A program made the position numbers and the translations under genes. Positions 10,499 through 20,988 of a DNA stretch of 64,000 nucleotides are shown piece by piece; position 1 is the first letter of the stretch, and every line of letters starts with the position of its first letter. Origin of the DNA: Bog-473 sp963755495 (lineage in GTDB: Bacteria > Actinomycetota > Acidimicrobiia > Acidimicrobiales > RAAP-2); the NCBI GenBank assembly GCA_963755495.1, contig CAVWJS010000011.1:218970-282969 (forward strand), written 5' to 3'. Below the pieces are notes generated by a model that did no database searches, was not told the origin of the DNA, and saw nothing but the letters and a program-made list of their open reading frames with translations.

Positions 10499-11500
10499 AT
10501 GTCACGAGACCTGGCCATTGACCTTGGGACGGCCAACACGTTGGTGTACGCCAAGGGTAAGGGTTTGGTGCTCAATGAACCGACCGTGGTGGCACTCGAT
10601 TCGCGCACGCGAGAAGTCCTCGCCATCGGCACCGATGCATGGCAGATGATCGGGCGGACTCCCGGGTACATCGTGGCGGAGCGCCCGTTGCGAGGTGGGG
10701 CCATCACCGACTTCGAGGTGACCGAACGGATGCTCAGCGTCCTGTTGCACCGGGTGGGCGTGAGCCGGCTGAATCGGCCCAAGGTGTTGATCTGCGTTCC
10801 ATCCGCCATCACTGCGGTGGAGCGACGCGCCGTCAAGGAGGCGACGCGGCGTGCCGGCGCGTCGGCGTGTTTTCTCATTGAGCAACCCATGGCGGCCGCC
10901 ATCGGGGCCGGCCTGGCCATTCATGAGCCCGTGGGCAACATGGTGGTTGACATTGGTGGCGGGACCTCAGAGATGGCCGTCATATCTCTCGGCGGCGTCG
11001 TGGCCGTGCGGGCGCTGCGCTGTGGCGGGTTCGACTTCGACGCCTCCATTCAGGCCTACGTCCGCCACACACACGGGGTGGCGATCGGGGAACGCACCGC
11101 CGAGGCGATCAAGCACGCCATCGGTTCTGCCTTTGCCTATCCGGGTGAGCAAGGAGCGGAGATCCGCGGTCGAGAGGTGGCGACCGGCCGGCCCAAGATC
11201 GTCGTGTTGTCACCGGAGGAGGTGCGGTCGGCCCTGGAGGAGAACGTGACCCAAGTGATCGATGCCGCCGCCACCTGCCTAGGCGAGGCGCCGCCCGAGT
11301 TGGCGCAGGACATCATGTTCCAGGGTATCCACCTCACCGGCGGTGGCGCCTTGCTGCGCGGGGTGATCCAACGGCTGGCAGACGCCACGGCCGTCCCCGT
11401 GCATCTGGTGGATGCCCCCCTCGAGTGCGTCGTACAGGGTGCGGGACAATGCCTCGAATCGTTCGACCGCCTCAAGCGCCTGTTCACCGACGACGATTGA
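10499..11500 (+). CDS. mreB: MreB-like actin-family cell-shape protein
   Basis: Intact 333-residue bacterial actin homologue that polymerises under the membrane to guide cell-wall synthesis. Nucleotide-binding motifs are clear: phosphate 1 LAIDLGTANTLVY at the N-terminus, phosphate 2 VVDIGGGTSEMAVISLGG, the ERRAVKEATRRAGA helix, and the adenosine motif HLTGGGALLRGV. Length matches the family. No mreC, mreD or rodA follows, so it is a stand-alone copy. It is one of the few genes in the first 18 kb with an unbroken frame. Confidence 0.95.
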   Translation: MSRDLAIDLGTANTLVYAKGKGLVLNEPTVVALDSRTREVLAIGTDAWQMIGRTPGYIVAERPLRGGAITDFEVTERMLSVLLHRVGVSRLNRPKVLICVPSAITAVERRAVKEATRRAGASACFLIEQPMAAAIGAGLAIHEPVGNMVVDIGGGTSEMAVISLGGVVAVRALRCGGFDFDASIQAYVRHTHGVAIGERTAEAIKHAIGSAFAYPGEQGAEIRGREVATGRPKIVVLSPEEVRSALEENVTQVIDAAATCLGEAPPELAQDIMFQGIHLTGGGALLRGVIQRLADATAVPVHLVDAPLECVVQGAGQCLESFDRLKRLFTDDD

Positions 11501-11538
11501 GTCACGGCGACTGACTGGGGAGACCGGGCGAAGGGCGA

Positions 11539-12190
11539 CTATTCCTCGAGGAGCAGTTCGTCGGCGGCCTGGCGCACCTGCCAGTCCCTGTCCTCTGCGG
11601 AGCGGTGTAGCGCCGGCTCGACGCGGGGGTCGTCGAACCCGGCCAGGGCGACGGTGGCACGGCGGCGAACGGTGGGCTTGTCATCCAGCGCCTCGATGAC
11701 GGCCGCCAGTCCACGCGGATCGCCGATTGCGCCTAAGGCAGCCACGGCAGCCTCGCGGCACCGAACGTCGGGGTGCACGCCGGCGGTTGCGACGAGCGAG
11801 GTGACGCTCGCCGTCACCCGCCGTTCGGCCAGGAACCAGGCCGCTCCGACCACGACCAGTGGATCGGGGTCGGAGAGGGCACCGATCATCGCGACGTACA
11901 GGGTCGAGCGTGAACCCGCGCCCGCGCACCGAGAGCGCAGCGTCGGTTGCCCGGCGGCGTACAGGTGCGTCCCCGGTACGCAAGCGCATGCGTGATCTCG
12001 ACCACGGTGAGGACTGATGATCGGGCCAGCGCGCCGAGCGCCGCCGCCTGCACATCGAGGGTCGGGATCGCGCAGACCCGGCCCGTGCCCGTTCCTCCTG
12101 GCCCGCGTGCCCGGCGGCGATCACCTTCCGCCGGCGGCCTGCGGCGGCGCGCCTTTGCGCGGCAGGTTCCGTGGCAGGATCATCGCTCAT
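11539..12190 (-). CDS. HEAT-repeat protein
   Basis: About 217 residues. The C-terminal 116 are intact and show repeated helical pairs of the HEAT type (DPDPLVVVGAAWFL, HPDVRCREAAVAALGAIGDP, KPTVRRRATVALAGFDDPRV). The N-terminal half, starting SDDPATEPAAQRRAAAGRRR, is divided by about three indels between 11905 and 12070; LDVQAAALGALARSSVLTVV and a further DASVRRRATDAAL-like repeat can be pieced together. HEAT repeats are binding scaffolds, so no enzymatic role is expected. Its start codon lies ten bases from that of the divergent protease gene, so the two promoters overlap. Confidence 0.7.
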
Positions 12191-12200
12191 TGAATCGAGT

Positions 12201-13407
12201 ATGGCCGACATGACGACGAATGCCGCCGGGGAGGCCGAGGTCATCCCCCCCCGAACCAGTCGGGACGCGCCGCCGGGTGGCCGCCGCCGCCGCTGGCCCA
12301 TCGTCCTTACGACGGTGGCGGCTCTGCTCGTGGCAGCGACGCTGGTGCTCAGTCACTGGAACGTCAACTACTACGCGCTCTCTCCGGGGGATGCCTCACC
12401 GGTGACGTCCTTCATCAAGGTTCCGTCCAAACTCGATCACCCGCTCTCGGGAAGGATCCTTCTCACCGACGTCTTCGTGAAGCCGCTGACGGCGCTGACC
12501 TATCTCCAGGAGCGCTATCTCTCGTCGGACAGCCAGGTCGTTCCGTCAGTTGAGTTGCTCGGACCCTCTACGCCGGCTGATCAGCTGGCCCCGCAGGGAT
12601 TCTTGGAGATGAGCCAGGCCCAGGCACAAGCGAAGGCGGCGGCGCTGACGTATCTCGGGTACACGCCAAAGGAACACGATGCGGGCGCGCTCGTCTTCGG
12701 GATCGCGCCGGGATCGCCGGCCTCGCACGTGCTCAAGGTGTCACAGGTCATCACCGCGGTCAACGGAACCTCGGTGACGGGCGTGTGTTCACTCGTCAGC
12801 GCACTGCACGGTCTGATGCCCGGCACCACGGCGACCCTCTCGGTGGAGCAGTCTTCGGTCAAGGAGTCAGGCGCCTTCGTCAACGGTCCGGTCGTCGCCG
12901 CGCACGATCACACTCGGGGCCCCGCCCAAGGGGCTGACCGATGGAGGATGCGGTCTGCGGGAAGCCCACGGCTTACCTGGGAATCGACCCCAACACCCAG
13001 CAGTCGCTGGAGCTTCCCGGTCAATGTCACGGTAAATACGGTCGACATCGGGGGCCCTTCGGCCGGGCTGTCCATGACGCTGGGCATCATCGACAAGCTC
13101 TCGGGTGGTCATCTCACCGGGGGCCGCACGATCGCGGCGACCGGGCACGATCGACGCCGGCGGGGCGGTGGGCGACGTGGGCGGCGTGCCCCAGAAGACG
13201 ATCGCCGTCGAGCGGGCGGGAGCCACCGTCTTCTTCGTGCCGCCCCAGGAGTACAAGGCGGCGCTGTCCAAGGACACCCCGCAACTCCACGTCTACGCGG
13301 TGTCCACACTCGACCAGGCCTTGGCGATCCTGAAGCGCCTTGGGGGCACATTGCCCGCCAGTCACGTGCCGAGCCCAGGCGGCGCCGTAGTCTTTCCCTA
13401 TGCCTGA
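12201..13407 (+). CDS. Membrane-anchored PDZ/Lon-like protease (YlbL family)
   Basis: About 400 residues: a basic N-terminus, one membrane segment (WPIVLTTVAALLVAATLVLS), an extracytoplasmic PDZ domain (GIAPGSPASHVLKVSQVITA) and a C-terminal S16 (Lon) protease domain. The Ser/Lys dyad is visible as GGPSAGLSMTLGIIDKL and, after a frameshift near 13140, as AVGDVGGVPQKTIAVERAGA. A further indel lies near 12910. Mycobacterial Rv3194c is of this type. These proteases cleave secreted or membrane proteins outside the cytoplasm. The last eight bases overlap the DivIVA-like gene, implying coupled translation. Confidence 0.86.
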
Positions 13408-15156
13408 AGGCCGTTCACCCATTTCCTCCGCCCGTCTGACGACGGGGGACATCGCCCGCCACTCGTTCGCCATCGTCCGTCGGGGTTTTGACATCGACGA
13501 GGTCAAGACGTATCTCCAGACGGTCGCTCGGCAGCATCGAGCTCCTCGAAGAGCGAGAGCAGGAGTTACGGGCAGCCGTGGCGGAGGCGGAAGAACGAGC
13601 GGCCCACCCGGTGGTCGACGAGGCGACTCTCTCCGCCTCCCTCGGCCAGCACAGCGCGCAGATCCTCCGCCACGCCCATGACGAAGCGGCCAAAATCGTG
13701 GTGCAGGCCCAGGAAGGCGCGTCGACTCTCTTCCGCGAGGCGCAGAGCCGGGCCAACGAGATCCAAGAGCGGAGCGAAGGGGCATCGGCCGAACGGGTGG
13801 CAGAAGCCGAGCTCATGGTGGCCAACGCCCGCCAGGAGGCGTTGGCGGAGGTGGAGCGCGATCCGGCTCGATGCCCTGGCCGAGGGTGATGCCGTGATCG
13901 CCCGCGCCAAGGAGGAGGGACGTGCCCTCCTCGAACAGGTCCAAGAGGCCCGCAAACGATTCATGACGGATCTGGCGGGGCGCCGGCGTGCGCTGTCGAT
14001 CCAGATCGAGCAGCTCCGGGCCGCCCGTGACGAGATGGCTGCCTCCGTCCAAGGGGCGCGGACCGTCCATGGACGAAATACTGAGCCAGTTGGAGCACTC
14101 CGACGAGGACGCCCGCGCCGCCGCCCTGGCTGCGGCCGACCAGGCCCGGTTGCACCTGCCAAAGGACGTGCCCCACGATCAGGCGGCGACGGGCGAGACG
14201 GCCGGGGGCGAGAGCGACGGCGGGGCCGGAAACGAGAGCGGGCAGCAACGCGAGGCGGGCAACGATGGTGGCTCCGCGGGCGTGGCGCCGTCGGTGGACG
14301 AGCTGTTTGCCGGATCCGGGCGGCCACCGACGAGCCCGGTGGTGTCGCCCAAGCAGCGCCCGCAGCGGGCGGTGCCGATCACGACCAGAGCCAGGGAGCA
14401 ACGGCGGTCGACATTGATGCTGCGCTCGAGGGAGGAGACGATTCCGGACATGCGTCAGAGGTCGAGGAGGATCAGGGACCGGACGCTGCGCTGATCGCCC
14501 GGCGTGACGAACTGCTGTCGCCCATCTCGGCCCAGCTCTCGCGTCACATCAAGCGCGCCCTGGGGGACGACCAGAACCGTCTGCTCGATGTGCTGCGGAG
14601 CACGCCGAACATGGCTGGGGAGGCATTGCTCGGTCCCGAGGACCTCCATCTATCGACATTCATCTCGGCGGCGCAGGGTCACCTGGGCGACGCCTTCGCC
14701 GCCGGGATCAGTATTCGGCGGCGGAGACGAGGGAGCAATCGCAGCCGGACGGAGCGGTCGAACAGGCGGCTGCAGGCCTGGCCCGAACGGTGGTGACGAT
14801 GTTGCGCCGGCGCATCGCGGACGGCACCGACGCCGGAGAAGAGGTGAGCGATCGCGTCGGGGCGGCGTTCCGCGAATGGCGGGGTGAGCGGATCGAACGG
14901 CTGGTGGGCGACTTCGCCGTGCAAGCCTTCTCGGCCGGCGTGGCCGCGGCCACGTCTTCGGACGGAATGGTGCGCTGGGTCATGACATCGTCGAGCGGAT
15001 GCTCGGACTGCGACGACAACGCCCTGGCCGGGAGCCGTGCCCATGGCCGAAGGGTTTCCCGACCGGCCACGCTTATCCGCCGGCCCACTCGGGCTGTCGT
15101 TGCCTGGTGGCACCTGTAGACGCACTAGACCTGGACTACGCGGGCGGCGGACGTTA
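13400..15156 (+). CDS. DivIVA-like coiled-coil protein with MuF-like C-terminal domain
   Basis: About 580 residues once about seven indels are repaired (near 13535, 13862, 14070, 14390, 14715, 15030 and 15055). The N-terminus has the DivIVA membrane-binding signature (DIARHSFAIVRRGFDIDEVK). A long charged, alanine-rich coiled coil (13560-14060) and a Gly/Asp-rich linker follow. The C-terminal 100 residues are unusual: FREWRGERIERLVGDFAVQA, then CSDCDDNALAG, GHAYPPAHSGCRC. The CxxC plus PPxHxxCRC arrangement resembles the phage MuF/SPP1-gp7 head domain. The order YlbL - DivIVA-like - UPF0182 suggests a role at the cell envelope. The domain call is from motif reading and was not searched. Confidence 0.72.
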
Positions 15157-15167
15157 GGCTCGCCCCC

Positions 15168-18100
15168 GTGCGCACCCCCAAGGACCTTTCCACCCCCCGC
15201 TCGCCCCGCTCGCGTCGGCGAGCCCGGTGGTGGATCATCGGGGCCATCGTCGTCTTCATCATCCTGCTGGCATCGCTGCGGACCCTGGCCAACATCTACA
15301 CCGACGGTCTCTGGTTCTCGTCGGTCGGCTACCACAACGTCTTCTCCACGCTGTTGGTGGTGAAGCTCGGGCTCTTCGGCGTCTTCGGGGCGATCTTCTT
15401 CGTCGTGATGTGGGTCAACCTGGTCGTCTGCGATCGCCTGGCGAGCGAGGACATCGGCGCCGTGCAAAAGGACGAGTTCGTCCGCCGCTACCAGCAGATC
15501 GTGCGGCCCTACGCCGGGCGTCTCTACATCGCACTGGCCATCGTGATGGCGCTGATCGCCGCCTCGGGAACGATCGGGGAATGGCAGAACTGGATCCTCT
15601 TTCGCCACGGCGGCAATTTCGGCGCCAAGGACCCGCAGTTCGGCAAGGACATCGGTTTCTACGTCTTCAAGTTGCCGTTCCTGAACTTCATCGTCGACTG
15701 GACGCTGGCCATCCTGATCGTGACGCTCATCGTGTCAGCGCTCTTCCACTACCTCAACGGCGGGATCTTGCCACAACGTGGGATCCCGCGGGTGCGGCCG
15801 ACGGTCAAGGCCCACCTCTCGGTTCTCCTGGCGCTGATCGCGCTGACCAAGGCGGCGGGGTACATCCTGCAGCGCTGGGGCCTGGTGAACGCAAGCGACG
15901 GCTACGTGAACGGGGCCGGATACACCGACGTGCATGCCCGGCTGCCGGCGTTGTTATTGCTGGTCGTCGTCTCGATCTTCGCCGCCGCGATCCTGCTCTT
16001 CAACATCCGTCGCCAGGGTTGGACATTGCCGGTCCTGGCCGTCGGGATCTGGGCCTTCGTGGCTCTCGTCGTCGGCGTCATCTACCCGGCGCTGCTGCAG
16101 ACCCTGAAGGTCACTCCGGCCCAGTCCTCGCTCGAAGCGCCCTACATAAAGCGCAACATCGAGGCGACCCGCACTGCCTATGACCTCAACAATGTCGAAG
16201 GTCAAGAGCGTTCGAGCGCCACGACCAACATCTCGATCGACGGACGTGGCGCAACTCGGCGCCGACGCTGAACAACATCAGGTTGTGGGACCCTGACCGA
16301 CTCGATCACTCTGCAGACCTTCGATCAGCAGCAGAGGATCCAGTCGTACTACACGTTCCCTTCGCTCGGCGTAGACCGCTACACGATCGACGGGCAGGTC
16401 ACCCCGGTCCTCATCGGCGTCCGCGAAGTCTCCCCGTCCAACCTCCCCTCGCAGTCGTGGGTCAACCTGCACCTCCAGTTCACCCACGGTGAGGGTGCGG
16501 TGGTGGCCCTGGCCAACCAGGCCCAGTCAAACGGTAACCCGGTCTACGGCATCAAGAGACGTGCCACCTACCTCAACGAACGGCCTGCCCAAGATCACCC
16601 AGCCCAATGTCTACTTCGCCAGCGGGCGACACCGGCTACGTGGTGGCGAACACCAAGCAGCTCGAGGTGGACTACCAAACGAGCGACGCAGCAATGTCGA
16701 GAGCCACTACTCGGGCAAAGGGGCTACCGGCGGCGTCCAGATCACATCGTTGCTCGACGCGGGCCGCCTTCGCCCTTCGTCTGGGCGACTTCAACTTCCT
16801 GATCTCCAGCCAGATCACCGACAAGTCGCGGATCATGTTCGTGCGGGACCCGGTGCAGATCGCCGAGAAGGCGGCGCCCTTCCTCACGCTTCAACCAGGA
16901 CCCTTATGCGGTGGTGAACGACGGGCAGATCTACTGGATCGTCGACGGGTACACGACGACCAACCAGTACCCCTACTCGCAGAACGCCGGACACGCAGCA
17001 GGTGGCGGCCGGGAGCAGCCTGCCCGGCAGCTACAACTACGTGCGCAACTCGGTCAAAGTGGTCATCAACGCGTACTCGGGCAAGACGACCTTCTACGAC
17101 GCCGACCGGAGCGACCCGATCCTGCAGGCCTACGAAGCGGCGTTCCCGCACATGTTCACCCCGTTGTCGAAGATGAGCGCCGGCCTGCAGGCCCACCTGC
17201 GATACCCCCCTGACATCTTCTCCATTCAATCCGCCATTTACGGTCGCTACCACCTGACGTCGCCCTCGCAGTTCTATTCGGAGAGCAACGCCTGGCAGCT
17301 CTCCCCGACGGCTGGCGCGGGGACCCAGTCCCAGGCGCTGCAGGTACAGGACACGCTCAATCAGCAGGGCCAGGTGGTCTCCCAGAGCTCGGCGCGTATG
17401 GCGCCGCTGTACCAAGTGACGGCCTTGCCCGGTTCGGCCGCCCAGACGTTCACCGTCACCGACGCCTACGTGCCGGCATCGCAGTCGAACTCATCGGGCT
17501 CGAACAACCTGAACCTCAGCGCGTTCATGGTGGCCACCTCCGATCCGGGCGACTACGGGGATCTCACCGTGTACGAGACGCCCCAGGGCACCGTCGGTCC
17601 CGGCCAACGCCGATCCGAACATTCAGGCCAATCCCACCGTGTCATCGGACATCACGCTCTACGACCAGCACGGCTCGGAGGTGCTTCTGGGCAACACACT
17701 CATGGTGCCGGTTGGCCAGTCCATCATCTATTTGCGTCCCCTGTACGTGGCGTCCTCCTCCAACCCGCTCCCGCAGTTGACCGACGTCATCGGCGTGCTG
17801 GGGCAAAAGGTGGTGGTCGAGTCCACGGTGTCGGCCACCTTGAGCAGCCTGCTCAATACCACCATCTCCACGCCCGGAAACTCGTCGGGGGTGGCTCCGG
17901 GACGAGCCCAGGGACCGGCACGGTTCCCACTGCGGTGCAGCAGGACCTTGCGGCGGCGCAGGCGGACTACACGCAGCGCCCTGGCGGCGCTCGCGGCGGG
18001 CGACCTCGGCACGTACCAGACCGACATCAATGCCATGCAGAAGCAGATCACCAACGCGCAGCAGGCGCTGGGGTCGGCGACGGGGACGACGACTACGACG

Positions 18101-18207
18101 ACCACACGACGACCGCGCCGCGCCAAGAGCAAGAGCAGCAAGTCAACGAGGCCAAGACCTCGACGACGACCACGAGCTCGCTCGCCACCGCTGAGCCGTC
18201 AGGATGA
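15168..18207 (+). CDS. UPF0182-family large membrane protein, many frameshifts
   Basis: About 1000 residues when reassembled, typical of the UPF0182 (COG1615) family. The first 360 residues are unbroken and hold about seven membrane segments (for example WWIIGAIVVFIILLASLRTL). The large extracytoplasmic part follows, recognisable from YTFPSLGVDRYTIDGQ, VSPSNLPSQSWVNLHLQFTH, QITDKSRIMFVRDPVQIAEK, SYNYVRNSVKVVINAYSGK and KVVVESTVSATLSSLL. The C-terminus is Thr-rich. At least nine indels lie between 16240 and 17990. The GTG at 15168 is 11 bases after the DivIVA-like stop. I chose the stop at 18205-18207; another frame ends at 18265. Function of the family is unknown. Confidence 0.85.
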
Positions 18208-18264
18208 GCAGGCAGTCGCTCCGCATGAGATGCTGATGAAACCCCCGCGTGGAAGGATGAGCTG

Positions 18265-18725
18265 ATGGGATTGCTCGACAAGGTAAAGGCACAGGCGACG
18301 GCGGCTACCAGTCATGGCCAAGGACGCCGCGCAGAAGGGTCAGGCCAAGCTGGACGAGGTCCAGTCCAAGAGGGGGGCCGACGGCATTCTGCGCGACCTC
18401 GGCGCAGCCGTCTACGCCACCAAGACGGGCCGGGCCACGCCCACCACCGACGCCGACATCGATCGCCTCGTGGCCGCTCTCCAAGCCCACGAGTCCGAGC
18501 ACGGCGCGCTCGACCTTGGCGCCCGAATCGGCGGCGGCGGCCCCCACAGCGACGACGTTCGCCCCTCCCACCGCTGCTGCACCAGGCAGTGCGCCTCCTT
18601 CGAATCCGACGGCCGCCACCGACGGCGGGAGTCCCGCAGCCTCCACCAGCCCGCCACCTCCGCCGGCGGCTTCGACAGACCCGCTGAGCCCCCCACCCCC
18701 ACCCCCCACAGCGCAGACGCTTTAG
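18265..18725 (+). CDS. Small cytoplasmic protein with Pro/Ala-rich tail
   Basis: About 153 residues. It starts MGLLDKVKAQATAAT; after an indel near 18310 it continues AQKGQAKLDEVQSKRGADGI and LRDLGAAVYATKTGRAT, with DADIDRLVAALQAHE. A second indel near 18535 leads into a low-complexity tail of Pro, Ala, Thr and Ser. GGAAGGA precedes the ATG. The N-terminal pattern resembles short actinobacterial proteins of unknown function. It is the last gene before the tRNA and the island boundary. Confidence 0.62.
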
Positions 18726-18778
18726 TCCTCGCCGCTGGACAAGGGTCCACGAGAGCCGTGTACACTGCTCTTCTTCGC

Positions 18779-18855
<77 letters not shown>

Positions 18856-18858
18856 TTG

Positions 18859-18911
18859 AAACGCTGGTCGGCGCGTCTCGTGCATAGGGCACAGGCCGCT
18901 GACCAGCGTTT
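18859..18911 (+). terminator. Hairpin just downstream of tRNA-fMet
   Basis: AAACGCTGGTC at 18859-18869 pairs perfectly with GACCAGCGTTT at 18901-18911, followed by TTCGCG. The position four bases after the tRNA fits a transcription terminator. The loop is long (31 bases) and contains GTGCATAGGGCAC, itself able to pair and partly matching the nearby repeats. Confidence 0.6.
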
Positions 18912-19096
18912 TCGCGTTGGGCCGAGTGTCCGAAATTGGGGTTTATCGGGGCTTTTTCTCGGGACCTACTCACCCTTGCCCTATGCAGCCCTATGCAGGG
19001 TGGCGCCGCGCCCGCGGCCCGTACGCTGCGGTTTCGCGGTCGAGTCGTCGGTAGAGATGGCAGTGCATAGTGCAGCCCTAGGCATGCCCTATGCAG
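18881..19096. repeat. Cluster of GCCCTATGCA repeats next to the attachment site
   Basis: GCCCTATGCAG occurs at 18978-18988, 18988-18998 and 19086-19096, and its complement TGCATAGGGC at 18881-18890. Four copies, one inverted, in about 215 bases beside an att core resemble the arm-type binding sites of tyrosine integrases. No copies were seen at the right end of the island. Confidence 0.5.
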
Positions 19097-19621
19097 CTGC
19101 ACTACTCAAAGTCCCTCGGAACATCGCTCTCTTGAAATGGAGTTGACCGACGTCCCGGCGACGCTGGTTTGAGTCCCGTCGCATGATGGTGCCTCCAAAG
19201 GCCGGCTGCTGCCGATCCCTAGCGCGGTCGTAGCAACATCCAGTCGTTGAGCTGAGACGATGCGACGCCGGATGGGTCGATCCGACGGGCGCGGCAATGT
19301 TGGCGATTGCACCGATGACGGCGAGGGTCTGGGTCTCGTCGACGATCAGGTGATGGCCTGGCGGGCGCACTCGACGTAGGACCGAACAAGTGGATGGTCG
19401 TGGTCCTTGCGTCATGCGAGCGCGAGTTGGCTTTGCGAGATTCCATCTACCGGAGGAGTCACAGCACCACCTCGCTCCAGCTAGGGAGAGGTTGCCGCTA
19501 GCGAGCAGGCGAACGTCTTCGGTCACTCCCTTGGGGGCAGCTCTCGCTCTCGAAGCGGCACCTGCAGGTGCGGGAGTTGCGGTCGGTCGTCAGGCTGGGC
19601 CGCAGACCCTTGACGGCCGGC
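18912..19621. other. Non-coding or decayed stretch at the island's left end
   Basis: About 700 bases without a gene I can support. Apart from the repeats noted separately, reading both strands gives only short, arginine/serine-rich translations with no family signature. A minus-strand reading around 19380-19460 (VDGISQSQLALA, interrupted by stops) faintly resembles a helix-turn-helix start and could be the debris of a regulator or integrase. This is where an integrase would be expected. Confidence 0.4.
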
Positions 19622-19660
19622 GTACCTATCGGTTAGGTTAAGCTAAACCGTTAGGGGTAC
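19622..19660. promoter_or_regulatory. Hyphenated palindrome over the PadR start (candidate operator)
   Basis: GTACC at 19622-19626 and CGGTT at 19630-19634 face AACCG at 19646-19650 and GGTAC at 19656-19660, ending one base before the PadR start codon. The spacing between arms is slightly unequal (3 versus 5). PadR repressors often bind such sites at their own promoter. The assignment is inferred. Confidence 0.5.
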
Positions 19661-19661
19661 A

Positions 19662-20246
19662 ATGTCGAGACCACAACTCTCCTCACAACCGAACTCCGAA
19701 CCCGTTGCGAGTTACCAACTCGGCATCGTGCAGGAGGTCCTTTTGGCTCTCTTGGCCAAGGAGGCCTCTCATGCCTATGGGTTGAGAGCGCGGCTGACCC
19801 TCGCTCTCGGTCCCCTGGCGGAGGCTCTCAACGAAGGTCAGGTCTACGTGACCTTGACCCGCGTTGAGAAAGCGGGACTGGTGAGTTCCGTCCGCGTAGG
19901 GCAGACGGATCGACCGGATCGGAAGGTTTACGAACTGACCGATGCAGGTCGGGAGCGTGTCCTCGAGTGGCTCAATGACGTGAGCTGGCCCAAGCCAGCG
20001 CCCGCCGAGTTTCACCTCAAGCTGGTATCGGCTGCCGCTGCTGGCTTAGCCGACCCCGTCCGAATCGTAGATCTTCAACGTCGCGAACTCCTGGTTGGGT
20101 TGCGCGAGGCCGAACGAGCTTCGCTCACGGAACGGAGCGGGTCGGTGGCAGCGCTCCTGCTGGAAGGTGTGGTCCTGAGGTTGCAGGCGGATCTGCGATG
20201 GCTTGAGGCCTGTGCACGCTACTGGAACGGGGTGAAGCAGAAATGA
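19662..20246 (+). CDS. PadR-family transcriptional regulator
   Basis: 194 residues: an N-terminal PadR winged HTH (EVLLALLAKEASHAYGLRAR, GQVYVTLTRVEKAGLVSS) followed by a C-terminal helical domain (EFHLKLVSAAA) used for dimerisation. Its stop overlaps the start of the ABC ATPase gene (ATGA), so it is the first gene of a regulator-transporter operon. PadR-ABC-FtsX operons typically respond to toxic ligands and derepress efflux. A palindrome overlaps its start. No frameshift is present. Confidence 0.93.
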   Translation: MSRPQLSSQPNSEPVASYQLGIVQEVLLALLAKEASHAYGLRARLTLALGPLAEALNEGQVYVTLTRVEKAGLVSSVRVGQTDRPDRKVYELTDAGRERVLEWLNDVSWPKPAPAEFHLKLVSAAAAGLADPVRIVDLQRRELLVGLREAERASLTERSGSVAALLLEGVVLRLQADLRWLEACARYWNGVKQK

Positions 20247-20983
20247 CTCAACTAGGCGTGGTACTAAGGGCCGAGGGCCTGCGGAAAGAGTACGGCCAGG
20301 GCAACGGATCGGTGCGGGCCGTTGAGGGGATCACCCTCGAGGTCCTACGTGGCGAAACGGTGGCCATCATTGGCCCGAGTGGGTGCGGCAAGTCGACCTT
20401 GTTGTATTTGCTCGGTGGCCTCGAACGGCCGTCGACAGGCAGGCTTTGGCTTGCCGGCGAACAGTTCGATCACATGCCGGAGTCCCGGCTCGCGCGCCTG
20501 CGTCGTACAACGATTGGTTTTGTCTTTCAGGCATTTCATCTGGTCGACGAGCTGACAGCGCTTGAGAACATAGAGCTTCCAGTGCTTCTCGCCGGCGGGT
20601 CTCCCCGATCGGCGCGGCACCGGGCGACGGAACTCCTCGAGCAGATAGGTATGTCAGAGCGTTCTCGCCACCTTCCCTCTGAGCTCTCGGGCGGACAGCG
20701 TCAGCGTGTCGCGATAGCGCGTGCTCTGGCCAACGAACCCACGTTGGTGCTTGCTGACGAACCTACGGGCAACCTTGACAGCGATGCAACAACGGATGTA
20801 CTGCGGCTGTTCGATCAGCTCCACCTCAACGGTCAGACAGTAGTAATCGTGACCCACGACGAAAGGGTTGCTGCGACCGCTGACCGACTCATCTCGATGC
20901 GCGACGGCGAGTTCGTAGACGAAGCGCGGCTGACCGGAGGTACGACACGAGGGCTAAGCGCCATCAGCGGGCTTGAGGGGTAG
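20243..20983 (+). CDS. ABC transporter ATP-binding protein (MacB/LolD type)
   Basis: 246 residues. Walker A GPSGCGKST at 44-52, Q-loop around FQAFH, signature LSGGQRQR at 148-155, Walker B VLADEPTG at 169-176, and an H-loop in VIVTHDE. The MacB/LolD subclass pairs with FtsX-type permeases, and one follows five bases downstream. It energises export or extraction of a hydrophobic substrate from the membrane. The substrate cannot be read from sequence. Confidence 0.96.
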   Translation: MTQLGVVLRAEGLRKEYGQGNGSVRAVEGITLEVLRGETVAIIGPSGCGKSTLLYLLGGLERPSTGRLWLAGEQFDHMPESRLARLRRTTIGFVFQAFHLVDELTALENIELPVLLAGGSPRSARHRATELLEQIGMSERSRHLPSELSGGQRQRVAIARALANEPTLVLADEPTGNLDSDATTDVLRLFDQLHLNGQTVVIVTHDERVAATADRLISMRDGEFVDEARLTGGTTRGLSAISGLEG

Positions 20984-20988
20984 TCGAG

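Noticed and set aside
13400..18207. Programmed ribosomal frameshifting in the DivIVA-like and UPF0182 genes
   Set aside because: Breaks are numerous, scattered and lack slippery heptamers; sequence error explains them more simply.
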